Shown here: piece by piece, positions 22,337 to 28,685 of the stretch
How the letters are laid out: each line of letters opens with the position of its first letter
Position numbering within the stretch: position 1 is the first letter of the stretch
Origin: Candidatus Saccharibacteria bacterium UBA6209
GTDB lineage: Bacteria > Patescibacteriota > Saccharimonadia > Saccharimonadales > Saccharimonadaceae
DNA length: 28,685 nt
NCBI GenBank assembly: GCA_905370345.1
Contig: CAJPKE010000008.1
Location: 1-28,685, forward strand
Direction of reading: 5' to 3'
Position numbers and translations under genes: made by a program
The notes under the pieces: model-generated
Told to the model about the DNA's origin: nothing
Seen by the model: the letters and a program-made list of their open reading frames with translations, nothing else
Databases searched by the model: none

Positions 22337-23853
22337 ATCCAGCATCTAAAACCTTGCGCGAGTACAAACAATATTATTACCGAAAAGTCATATTAGTCCT
22401 ATTATCAGCGAGCGCCTGCATCATATTAGGACTGGGAATAGCACTCCATTTCACGGCAATTTCCATATTTCAGCTAAATTTCTGGATTATCATTTTAATT
22501 ACCGCTATCTTGCAAATCCTATTTTCAATTTCTATCGTTAAAATCATCGCTGCGCCGCTTAATAAAATTCTGGCGGCACTTTCTCATAAAATTGGTGAAC
22601 CAACCACCGACACTCCGCCAAACCCTAACGATAAACGCTACGAGAAAACTGGATTTAAGACGGCGCTTCAGGCAATTTATAGCGATTATCAACCAGAGCA
22701 AAAACCAACCAGTGACAACGATAAGCCAAAAATCCCGCTCACTCAAGCTCTGAATCAAGCCAGTACTGGTGTGGTAATTCTTAATTCCAATCAGAAGATT
22801 ATCTTCGCCAATTCCGCCGCCCCGATTTCCAGAAACGCAAAGGGCGAGGATTTTCTGGCGCTTGATTTTCTAAACGAACCGAGTATTTCCGATTGGCTTC
22901 ACGAAATCTCCAATGAGAAAATTAAAGCCGAACATCGCTGGCAACGCATTAGCACCAACCCTGACATCATCCAAAAAACGCGGATTTTTGATATCGTGGT
23001 TTCATTCGAGAAAGGCGCCGCCGCCGAAACTGTCATTTTTCTCATCGACAAGTCTAAAGGATATTTACCAGAAGAAGAGGACCTTAATTTCATTTCGTTC
23101 GCTGCTCACGAGCTTCGCGGACCGATTACAGTTATTCGTGGCTATCTGGACATTATCAATGAAGAGTTCGCTGGACGCTTACAGGGCGACGAAAGGCAGC
23201 TTCTTGATAGGCTGGTCGTTTCGTCCAACCGATTGTCTAGCTACATTGACAACATTCTTAACGTTGCCAGATATGATAGACATCACTTGAAGGTTTATTT
23301 ATTAGAAGACACTGTCGCTAATATTTATGCCTCGATCGCCGATGATATGCAGCTTCGCGCCTCGACTCAGCACAGAATGCTCAGCGTCAATATTCCAGAC
23401 GACCTCCCAACCGTAGCTGCTGATCACGGAAGTATCGGGGAAGTGATTGGTAATCTAATTGACAATGCCATCAAATACAGTTTTGAGGGCGGGTCTGTAA
23501 CCGTTTCCGCAGAGAAAAAAGGCGACTTCGTGGAAGTGTCTGTCGCTGATAATGGAATTGGTATGCCGGCGAATGTTGTGGACAATTTGTTCCACAAGTT
23601 CTATCGATCGCACCGATCACGCGAGGCCGTGGCTGGGACGGGAATTGGACTTTATATCTGCAAAGCTTTTGTCGAGTCTCACGGCGGCTCGATAACGGCT
23701 CGATCCCGCGAAAACGAAGGCTCGGTTTTCTCGTTCACTTTGCCAATTTATGCTACAGTTAAAGATAAATTGTTAGAAGACGGGCAGCTGAATAATCAAT
23801 TGATACGAAAGGGCGGCGGCTGGATAAAAAATCACGCTATGTATAAGGGCTAG
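22327..23853 (+). CDS. Membrane sensor histidine kinase
   Basis: 508 residues from the ATG at 22327. An upstream in-frame ATG at 22288 is disfavoured because GGAAGGGGAAG lies just before 22327. Two membrane helices (about 21-43 and 50-71) enclose almost no outer loop. A linker and PAS-like domain (about 140-245) follow. The HisKA phospho-acceptor is His261 in SFAAHELRGPITVIRG. The ATP-binding domain has the N-box IGNLIDNAIKYS, DNGIGMP, the F-box FHKFYRSHRS and GTGIGLYICK. The lack of a large external domain suggests sensing within the membrane, through the PAS domain, or through the neighbouring DUF3048 protein. The C-terminal tail after the kinase domain is about 30 residues. Confidence 0.92.
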   Translation: MAIDPASKTLREYKQYYYRKVILVLLSASACIILGLGIALHFTAISIFQLNFWIIILITAILQILFSISIVKIIAAPLNKILAALSHKIGEPTTDTPPNPNDKRYEKTGFKTALQAIYSDYQPEQKPTSDNDKPKIPLTQALNQASTGVVILNSNQKIIFANSAAPISRNAKGEDFLALDFLNEPSISDWLHEISNEKIKAEHRWQRISTNPDIIQKTRIFDIVVSFEKGAAAETVIFLIDKSKGYLPEEEDLNFISFAAHELRGPITVIRGYLDIINEEFAGRLQGDERQLLDRLVVSSNRLSSYIDNILNVARYDRHHLKVYLLEDTVANIYASIADDMQLRASTQHRMLSVNIPDDLPTVAADHGSIGEVIGNLIDNAIKYSFEGGSVTVSAEKKGDFVEVSVADNGIGMPANVVDNLFHKFYRSHRSREAVAGTGIGLYICKAFVESHGGSITARSRENEGSVFSFTLPIYATVKDKLLEDGQLNNQLIRKGGGWIKNHAMYKG

Positions 23854-23861
23854 GAGGAATT

Positions 23862-24242
23862 ATGATAAAGACAATTTTATGCGTAGAAGATGACCGATTT
23901 ATTGGCGAAATGTATGTCAGAAGCTTGCAAAAAGCAGGCTACGATGTGACGTGGGTTGTTGACGGAAATGATGGGCTAGTGGCGGCGCGCAACCAGAACT
24001 TTGACTTGATAATCTTAGATTTGATGCTACCAGAGCAACGCGGCGACCAGATTTTAGACGCGCTGAGAAATAACAATGTCGATTTGGTTCCGAATAGTAA
24101 GATTTTGATTATGACCAATTTTGAGCAAGACGAAGCTTCGCGTAAATCCGTTATGAGTCGCGTTGACGGATATCTAATTAAAGCTGACATTACGCCGCGG
24201 AATTTGATAGATGTCGTTAAGCAGATGAGTAGTGACGACTAA
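23862..24242 (+). CDS. Single-domain (CheY/Spo0F-like) response regulator
   Basis: 126 residues forming one receiver domain. Acidic pocket Asp10/Asp11 (CVEDDRF), phospho-acceptor Asp53 (LIILDLMLP), Thr85 (ILIMTN) and Lys107 (GYLIKAD) are all present, so it should be phosphorylated by the adjacent kinase. There is no DNA-binding or enzymatic output domain. It must act by binding a protein or as a relay step. It follows the kinase by 8 nt with a consensus site AGGAGG. Confidence 0.93.
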   Translation: MIKTILCVEDDRFIGEMYVRSLQKAGYDVTWVVDGNDGLVAARNQNFDLIILDLMLPEQRGDQILDALRNNNVDLVPNSKILIMTNFEQDEASRKSVMSRVDGYLIKADITPRNLIDVVKQMSSDD

Positions 24243-24267
24243 AAACTGAAGAAATATCACGATTATC

Positions 24268-24290
24268 GCGGAGAACCGCTGTTTTTCTTT
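24268..24290 (+). terminator. Weak intrinsic terminator after the response regulator
   Basis: GCGG-AGAA-CCGC is a 4-bp GC stem followed by TGTTTTTCTTT, 25 nt past the stop. The stem is short but the T-tract is good. Confidence 0.5.
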
Positions 24291-24343
24291 GAAAACCCTC
24301 AATTCGCAATGTTCGCCAGGAAAATCAACGTAGAATAATAAAA

Positions 24344-24518
24344 AAGAGCCCTTCTATGGATTCCCACGGTGTCTCATATGCAGTGCTCACCGTCTTTAGC
24401 GATGAATTGCTTCAAATATTACCAAGAAATGGCACTTATAAAAAATATACCCTATGGTAAACGACGGAATCGTCGGATAAAAAAGCGCCGGACGATGCCG
24501 GCGCGCTCAAGGGCTCTT
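24344..24518. repeat. Widely spaced 10-bp inverted repeat
   Basis: AAGAGCCCTT (24344-24353) and AAGGGCTCTT (24509-24518) are exact reverse complements 155 bp apart. The right copy lies in conserved HxlR codons (Leu-Arg-Ala-Leu-Glu), so it is native coding sequence rather than an inserted end. No target duplication is evident. Apart from this, the interval 24291-24395 holds only a doubtful 34-codon reading frame. Confidence 0.35.
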
Positions 24519-24682
24519 AAATGCTCAGTTAAAACTTTTTGAGTAACATCCGGAAGAGAGCGGTGTAAATCCGAGTATCGCCTTGTGCCACTACCAAGTG
24601 ATTGAATGATCGAAAATATCCATTTACGAAATAGAATGCTTGATAGTATGTCGGACGATATTTTTCTCATACACTTTGCCAT
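24396..24682 (-). pseudogene. Frameshifted HxlR-family transcriptional regulator
   Basis: The intact frame runs from the ATG at 24682 (site GAAAGGG upstream; a TTG at 24715 is possible) for 76 residues. It has the family Cys (MAKCMRK), FRKWIFSIIQSL, RRYSDLHRSLPDVTQKVLTEHLRALERAGIVRR, that is, the winged-helix DNA-binding core. After a six-base T tract (24479-24484) this frame turns into FIRRFRRLP and stops at 24452. Another frame continues FYPTIPSFTIGYIF to 24396, resembling the family's Y-P-T-V-P-P-x-V-E-Y wing. One inserted base or two deleted bases at the tract would explain this. HxlR proteins are normally about 100-120 residues. The truncated product might still bind DNA. Confidence 0.65.
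24479..24504 (-). terminator. Intrinsic terminator inside the hxlR coding sequence
   Basis: On the minus strand GCGCCGG-CATCGT-CCGGCGC forms a perfect 7-bp GC stem followed by six T. It coincides with the codons for Arg-Ala-Gly-Ile-Val-Arg-Arg-Phe-Phe and with the frameshift tract. Confidence 0.7.
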
Positions 24683-24707
24683 AGATGACCCTTTCAATAG
24701 TTGACGC

Positions 24708-24745
24708 TCTGACAATGCGGGTTGGCTGAATTATCTATTGTCAGA
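24708..24745. promoter_or_regulatory. Inverted repeat upstream of the HxlR start, possible operator
   Basis: TCTGACAAT (24708-24716) and ATTGTCAGA (24737-24745) are perfect 9-bp inverted copies, 29 bp centre to centre (about three helical turns), just above the regulator's start. An autoregulatory operator is inferred. Confidence 0.4.
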
Positions 24746-24807
24746 AATGATTTTTATTAGATTAAATCTTTTGCGATCGCTCCTCTGAGATAAAATAAGG
24801 TAATCAC

Positions 24808-24823
24808 CACTATAATTATAGTG
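24808..24823. promoter_or_regulatory. 16-bp perfect palindrome containing TATAAT
   Basis: CACTATAATTATAGTG is self-complementary and holds TATAAT on both strands. It is the most conspicuous site in the stretch 24746-24878 between hxlR and the membrane-protein gene, which holds no gene that I can see. It is likely a promoter or operator for hxlR. Confidence 0.45.
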
Positions 24824-24878
24824 AGTATACTGCAAATATAACGGACGCGCCATCTTCTGTCTGAGGGTAAATATAGAG

Positions 24879-25409
24879 TTAGTTGCCGTAAGGTATCAGT
24901 AGGATTAATGACAATACGCCAACTAGTATATATGCTATCAATGCTGGTCTCGTCAGATACGGTTCGGTTAAACGATTAACTTGAGTTACATCGTAGTAAT
25001 CCCAAAGTCGCCATCCGCAAACCATTAGACCAATACCGGCGAATATACTTAGATAGCCACTGACATCAAGGTGCCAAAGAAAGTTTGGTGTATCAAGTAG
25101 TGAGATGAAGATGGCAACACCAGTGGTCGACCAGAATCGTACTGAAGGCTTAAGACCGACAGTAATAGCGCATGCTGCGGCGACCATAACAGACTCGACA
25201 AGAGGATTTCCTGTAAAAAAGACTTGTACATAATAGCTGAGATGCCCGTGTTTAGGATCAGTACTACCAATTAGCCAGCCAATCCCGTATATCAGTACCA
25301 TCATAACGGCCAACGACAGTATCAGACGTAAGAAATCAGCAACAAAAACGTCCCTGATAGTTATTTTCGTGTGTTTTGATGTTTTTGTCAGGTGCAGGAA
25401 GCTACGCAT
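24879..25409 (-). CDS. Five-helix membrane protein, unknown
   Basis: 176 residues with a basic cytoplasmic N-terminus (MRSFLHLTKTSKHTK) and about five membrane helices (near 29-50, 73-88, 92-106, 118-137 and 156-173). No family is recognised and no catalytic motif is visible. It sits on the same strand between the GC-rich secreted protein and the HxlR remnant. That position would suit an immunity or accessory membrane protein, but this is context only. A possible -10 (TACTAT, 25416-25421) lies 6 nt before the ATG. Codon use is AT-richer than the secreted neighbour and like the rest of the window. Confidence 0.65.
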   Translation of the reverse strand: MRSFLHLTKTSKHTKITIRDVFVADFLRLILSLAVMMVLIYGIGWLIGSTDPKHGHLSYYVQVFFTGNPLVESVMVAAACAITVGLKPSVRFWSTTGVAIFISLLDTPNFLWHLDVSGYLSIFAGIGLMVCGWRLWDYYDVTQVNRLTEPYLTRPALIAYILVGVLSLILLIPYGN

Positions 25410-25470
25410 AAAATAATAGTAACGCCGATAGTTTAAGTGAGCAGTTTACCGACATGCTCAGGTCTCTTCT

Positions 25471-25860
25471 CTACGACAGCACGCAGAACCCTCGACCTAC
25501 GTCACAGAGGTAGTCGTGGCTCGCCCAGGACGGCTTTACGTAGGCTCCCACGTTTGTGGTCTGCCACCGCTCAGGCTTTCCCCCACAGCCGACACGAATC
25601 TGGTACGGGCTGTCGTTAGGGAAATCGAAACTCCAGTTGGCGGTCCACCGGTCAACTCGAGAGAAGTTGGCCCACCCGGAACGTCCTCCCGGCTGGGAGA
25701 TCCAGATGCCAACGACCGCCGAGTCGTTCCACTCGACTGCTCCCCCACTACAGATCACGGTGCTACCGTAGGTGGTAGCGTGGGCCTGCGGTGGTGCCGC
25801 GACCGAGATTCCGGTCGCAACGAACAGCGCTGCGAGAAGCGCAACCATCTTATTCCTCAT
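25471..25860 (-). CDS. Secreted four-cysteine protein of GC-rich, probably actinobacterial origin
   Basis: 129 residues. A Sec signal peptide with basic start (MRNKMVALLAALFVATG) is probably cut after AHA at residue 28. The mature part of about 101 residues has Cys37, Cys92, Cys119 and Cys126, enough for two disulfides. It also has seven Trp and beta-like phrases such as VVGIWISQPGG and NWSFDFPNDSPYQIRVGC. No family is recognised. Two counted 60-nt blocks are 63% and 58% GC, against clearly lower values in neighbours, and codons favour C/G at third positions, suggesting transfer from a high-GC Gram-positive. It has a -35/-10 promoter and ribosome site GAAAGGAAGAG. It follows the ABC transporter on the same strand. 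Confidence 0.75.
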   Translation of the reverse strand: MRNKMVALLAALFVATGISVAAPPQAHATTYGSTVICSGGAVEWNDSAVVGIWISQPGGRSGWANFSRVDRWTANWSFDFPNDSPYQIRVGCGGKPERWQTTNVGAYVKPSWASHDYLCDVGRGFCVLS

Positions 25861-25901
25861 TACTCTTCCTTTCTCGTGAGTAGGGAATGATTGCGTTTAT
25901 G

Positions 25902-25931
25902 ATTATACTCTCATTGGAAATATTTTTGCAA
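25902..25931 (-). promoter_or_regulatory. Promoter of the secreted-protein gene
   Basis: On the minus strand TTGCAA (25926-25931), an 18-bp spacer and a perfect TATAAT (25902-25907) lie about 40 nt above the ATG at 25860. The leader carries GAAAGGAAGAG. The gene is thus not dependent on the upstream transporter promoter. Confidence 0.7.
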
Positions 25932-25982
25932 TAGCCTTTAGCTTTTTTTGAGAATAAAGCTTACTGGGAGTCGCGATCCTGC

Positions 25983-27935
25983 CTAAGATTCTCGCATGTC
26001 GCTAATTGGGCTGCGACGTATATTACGTACGAGCGGCGGCACAACGCTAAGCAGACCAGTGAGAATACACGCTAGTAAGATGAAGAGTATTTGTTGTAGA
26101 TCTATACCGACGAGACGTATACTATTATTTGAGCTAATTGCACCAAATCCATATTGGGCCTGCGCTGTAAGTTGTGGTGCGAATTGATTATCCAGTATAT
26201 ATGCACCCGTGAAGCCGATGATACCAGCAAATACAGCTACTAAAGTGGATAAAATTATCGCATAAAGCATATATACGAGTACAATATCAATTCTCTTAAA
26301 ACCAATAGCTCGGAATACTGCTGTTTCATGTCTGCCATCAACAATTGTACGGCCGATCGTAATCCACATAATGAGTGCCGCCAGCGTTACGACACCTATC
26401 ATAACGTAGACCGACCACTTCTTAAACATATTTTGCATATCGTCTAGTGCGGCGCTATTACTAAATGCTAGGCTAGCTTGGTACGGCCGGCCAATTGGCT
26501 TGCACGAGTTATCGTATTGAACTGTACAACCCTGTTCGTCGATGAACTTCTGTGCGTCACTGGCGCTAGCAAATTCGACAAAACGACGCTTATTATCCTC
26601 ATTACCCATTAGATAGAGGGGCTCGTAGGTTAATAAGTCAGCATAGTCAGTTTTGTTGGGCAGCTGGTTGTATAGTGTACGCGGTATGGCTTGTCCAATT
26701 CCCTCTGTACGTAGCATCTCAGCAAGTATGTCGTTGGTAGTGCGGGACTTTTCACGTTGTTGTTCTTGTTCTGGATTGAGCACCTCACTACTAGGTGACA
26801 TTCCAACCACCTTGAAAGTGATAAATTTGCTAATGGCCACCGTTTCTTTGCCAAATTTTGCGTCAAAAAGTCTTTGATTTACTTCCCGTTTTTTCTCTTC
26901 AACTGTACGCGTGTCATGGGTGATAGCAGCATTTTCACATTTCGTAGGATCGGGTAGGTTGTACAACAAGCTTGGTTTTTGATAATTTTTGTTGTTTTGG
27001 TTGGCGGCAATTTCTTTCTTTTGTTGTAATGTTTTTTGTATCAATGACTGTGAAACACTGTTTCGATAGCACATTTTGAAACTTAATTTGGCAATGTTGT
27101 CGCGGATAATTTTGAGACGTTCAAATTTTTCAGCGGCACTAGCACTTGCTGGTAATTTCTCTAATTTTAATAGCTGCTCAATAACATTTTGTGGCAGAAT
27201 AACTGGTAAGCTTGATCCATCAGGTCTCCAACCTGCATTATCAGGCAGTACGATCCCTTTTGTCGTTTCAGGGGGTGCCAGAGTTATGCCTGAAGTGTTA
27301 ATCGGGGGGTTTACATAATGAGTATTCACTTCTGCTTCGTTTGAAGAGTCGTGAAACACCTCCTTGCCATCAATGAGAGGGGACAATGACGATCTCTTTT
27401 TGATAGCATACGATTCTTCGGTAAAAGTTTTAATTGCGCCGTACTGCTTGGCGAGTTGTGACAATTTTGTCTCGTCAAAAGCTGGCGTACTGCTATATTT
27501 TTCTTTTAATAGCTGAAGCGTGATACCATTTGGATCATTAATAGATAGTTGTGTAGAACCATCAGATGTTTGCGTATATGGCGGCCGATCGTTGACATGA
27601 GAATACTCTAAACCCAGACGTTTTGCTTCAGTAGTTTTTTGTGCGACCAATGATTCATACCGTTTTTTTGCTTTAGCAACCAATCCGGGATCACGAATAG
27701 TTTTATAGAATTCGTCTGCGCTGGGAGGGGTATTTAGCACGCTAACAATGTAACGACTCGTTAGCCCCTCTTTGCGAAACGAGTCAATGCTCTGAAATAA
27801 CCCATGAGTAACGAGCGAAGCAGCAATTAAAACACCAAACAACATACTTGCCAATAAGACAGTAAGGAACGTCCGTAATTTACGAGCACGGAGCTTCGTG
27901 AAAGCCAATACTCCAACGTCAGCTAGCTTGATCAT
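25983..27935 (-). CDS. MacB/FtsX-type ABC transporter permease
   Basis: 650 residues with the MacB-like four-helix plan. Helix 1 is at about 20-42 (FLTVLLASMLFGVLIAASLV). A very large external domain (about 43-500) follows, rich in charged residues and with paired cysteines (YRNSVSQ region and GCTVQYDNSCKP). Three C-terminal helices contain MIGVVTLAALIMWITIGRTI, LSTLVAVFAGIIGFTGAYIL and ILFILLACILTGLLSVVPPL. DGRHETAVFRAIGFKR is the typical FtsX coupling segment. Such pumps move peptides, lipoproteins or drugs by transmitting force across the membrane. It overlaps the ATPase gene by 17 nt, and its ribosome site GGGAGG lies within that gene. Confidence 0.88.
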   Translation of the reverse strand: MIKLADVGVLAFTKLRARKLRTFLTVLLASMLFGVLIAASLVTHGLFQSIDSFRKEGLTSRYIVSVLNTPPSADEFYKTIRDPGLVAKAKKRYESLVAQKTTEAKRLGLEYSHVNDRPPYTQTSDGSTQLSINDPNGITLQLLKEKYSSTPAFDETKLSQLAKQYGAIKTFTEESYAIKKRSSLSPLIDGKEVFHDSSNEAEVNTHYVNPPINTSGITLAPPETTKGIVLPDNAGWRPDGSSLPVILPQNVIEQLLKLEKLPASASAAEKFERLKIIRDNIAKLSFKMCYRNSVSQSLIQKTLQQKKEIAANQNNKNYQKPSLLYNLPDPTKCENAAITHDTRTVEEKKREVNQRLFDAKFGKETVAISKFITFKVVGMSPSSEVLNPEQEQQREKSRTTNDILAEMLRTEGIGQAIPRTLYNQLPNKTDYADLLTYEPLYLMGNEDNKRRFVEFASASDAQKFIDEQGCTVQYDNSCKPIGRPYQASLAFSNSAALDDMQNMFKKWSVYVMIGVVTLAALIMWITIGRTIVDGRHETAVFRAIGFKRIDIVLVYMLYAIILSTLVAVFAGIIGFTGAYILDNQFAPQLTAQAQYGFGAISSNNSIRLVGIDLQQILFILLACILTGLLSVVPPLVRNIRRSPISDMRES

Positions 27936-28671
27936 AAAGCCTCCCGTCCTTTAGTGTAATGACACGGTCAGCCTGGGCTGCGACTTCAGTATCATGTGTA
28001 GCGATAATTACCGTCGTACCATATTGTTCTCGAATCTGCTGAAATAGTTGGATTATATCATGACTATTTGCAGAGTCGAGATTGCCAGTCGGCTCATCAG
28101 CCAAGATGATAGCAGGTCTATTGAGTAGCGCTCGAGCAATGGCGGCACGCTGAATCTGCCCACCCGAAAGTTCACGTGGACGATGATTTAGTCGATCATA
28201 TAAGCCAACTTGCCGTGCTAATTCTTCAATGCGCTGTTTACGCTCCGCGCGTTTCATGCGCTGTGGCATTGAGGCGACTTCAATATTACGACGCAATGTC
28301 AAAAACGGTTGTAAATAAAATGACTGAAAAACAAATCCAATGGTTTGGTTACGAAATTGTGACAATCGACGGTCACTCATCTTACGAATTTCTTGACCAT
28401 TGACGACAACCTCGCCAGAGGTAGCTTTGTCTAATCCGCCCAGTAAATGCAGTAGGGTACTCTTACCACTGCCACTCACGCCAACAAGAGCAATGAATTC
28501 GCCTTTACTAACCTCCAGAGAAACACTATCAACGGCCCTGATTTTTTGTTTACCAATTTTGTATTCTTTGACCATATCCGTAGTTCTAATGATAATTGAT
28601 TTATCGCTATCTGGATCCGTGCCCCCCCCGCCATGCCGTGTAATCATAGTATTTATATTATTATCTTCCAT
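27919..28671 (-). CDS. ABC transporter ATP-binding protein (MacB/LolD type)
   Basis: 250 residues. Walker A is GVSGSGKST (64-72), the Q-loop region is FVFQSFYLQPF, the signature is LSGGQIQRAAIARAL, Walker B is AIILADEPTGNLDS, and the switch His is in TTVIIATHD. This is the family that pairs with MacB/FtsX permeases, and the permease follows with a 17-nt overlap. Residues 1-25 are non-conserved and contain His13 and four Gly encoded by a G8 tract. The core would be intact from Met33 (28575) as well. The upstream promoter lies outside the window, so the start at 28671 is provisional; 28647 (MITRHGG) is an alternative. Confidence 0.9.
   Translation of the reverse strand: MEDNNINTMITRHGGGGTDPDSDKSIIIRTTDMVKEYKIGKQKIRAVDSVSLEVSKGEFIALVGVSGSGKSTLLHLLGGLDKATSGEVVVNGQEIRKMSDRRLSQFRNQTIGFVFQSFYLQPFLTLRRNIEVASMPQRMKRAERKQRIEELARQVGLYDRLNHRPRELSGGQIQRAAIARALLNRPAIILADEPTGNLDSANSHDIIQLFQQIREQYGTTVIIATHDTEVAAQADRVITLKDGRLYDQAS
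28622..28629 (-). repeat. G8 homopolymer tract at the 5' end of the ABC ATPase gene
   Basis: Eight consecutive G on the coding strand (eight C on plus), within codons 14-17. Tracts of this length slip during replication, and a one-base change would shift the frame before the Walker A motif. Confidence 0.75.
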
Positions 28672-28685
28672 AATAAAGCTTATCG

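Noticed and set aside
24356..24460. Possible 34-codon plus-strand gene starting MDSHGVSYAVLTVF
   Set aside because: It has no clear ribosome site or promoter, is antisense to the HxlR remnant, and its length is within chance expectation.
24344..24518. MITE-like element bounded by the 10-bp inverted repeat
   Set aside because: The right arm is conserved HxlR coding sequence and no target-site duplication is visible, so an insertion is unlikely.
25516..25890. Long plus-strand frames opposite the secreted-protein gene
   Set aside because: They arise because the minus-strand gene is GC-rich and has few stops. The minus frame has a signal peptide, promoter and ribosome site; the plus frames have none.
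27304..27309. Six-base homopolymer within the permease gene
   Set aside because: It is short and deep in the coding region; far less likely than the G8 tract to be a contingency site.
1..28685. UGA recoding as in some Candidate Phyla Radiation lineages
   Set aside because: Several genes, such as atpG, end in TGA at the expected place and no conserved protein needs TGA read as an amino acid.

Overview
The window reads as chromosome of a host-associated Saccharibacterium (Candidate Phylum TM7). This is an inference from gene content, not a proven identity. Supporting features are a complete F-type ATP synthase operon, a Gram-positive style envelope toolkit (sortase, PEGA protein, DUF3048 protein, Excalibur protein), compact gene packing, moderate GC, standard-code use of TGA as a stop (atpG), and two GC-rich genes that look borrowed, possibly from an actinobacterial host. 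No rRNA, CRISPR array, transposase or phage module was seen.

Layout. 0-6.7 kb (minus strand): the ATP synthase operon in the classical order, atpI/atpZ-like, atpB, E, F, H, A, G, D, C, ending at a hairpin. 6.7-9.6 kb: a small Cys/His protein, a glutaredoxin-like protein, an ABC-F ATPase on the minus strand, and smpB. 9.6-13.4 kb (minus): two tandem GT4 glycosyltransferases of the glycolipid-synthase type, then a two-gene unit encoding a PH-like small protein and an anchored Excalibur-domain protein. 13.4-15.0 kb (plus): exonuclease III coupled to a degenerate YjeF/NAD(P)HX-dehydratase-like protein. 15.0-15.6 kb: a GC-rich gene for a 70-residue hydrophobic peptide with its own consensus promoter, structured leader and very strong terminator, facing a tRNA-Leu(CAA). 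15.6-19.7 kb: a sortase, a convergent PEGA/beta-propeller protein, and a membrane-anchored DUF4367-like protein. 19.7-24.2 kb: gltX, then a DUF3048 protein / histidine kinase / single-domain response regulator operon.

24.2-28.7 kb (minus) is the accessory part. It holds a MacB/FtsX-type ABC transporter whose ATPase gene carries a G8 tract near its start, a secreted four-cysteine protein of about 60% GC, a five-helix membrane protein, and a frameshifted HxlR-family regulator with an intrinsic terminator inside its coding sequence. The best candidate for an undescribed system is this cassette: a transporter that may switch by slippage beside a secreted protein of likely foreign origin. The second candidate is the GC-rich micro-gene at 15.1 kb.

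A window-wide regulatory pattern stands out. At least eleven genes have a -10 element, usually of the form TGnTATAMT, only 6-10 nt upstream of the start codon. These transcripts should be leaderless. Downstream operon genes and a minority of first genes use Shine-Dalgarno sites instead. This pattern also corrects several start codons (atpD, the ABC-F gene, the sortase, the histidine kinase).
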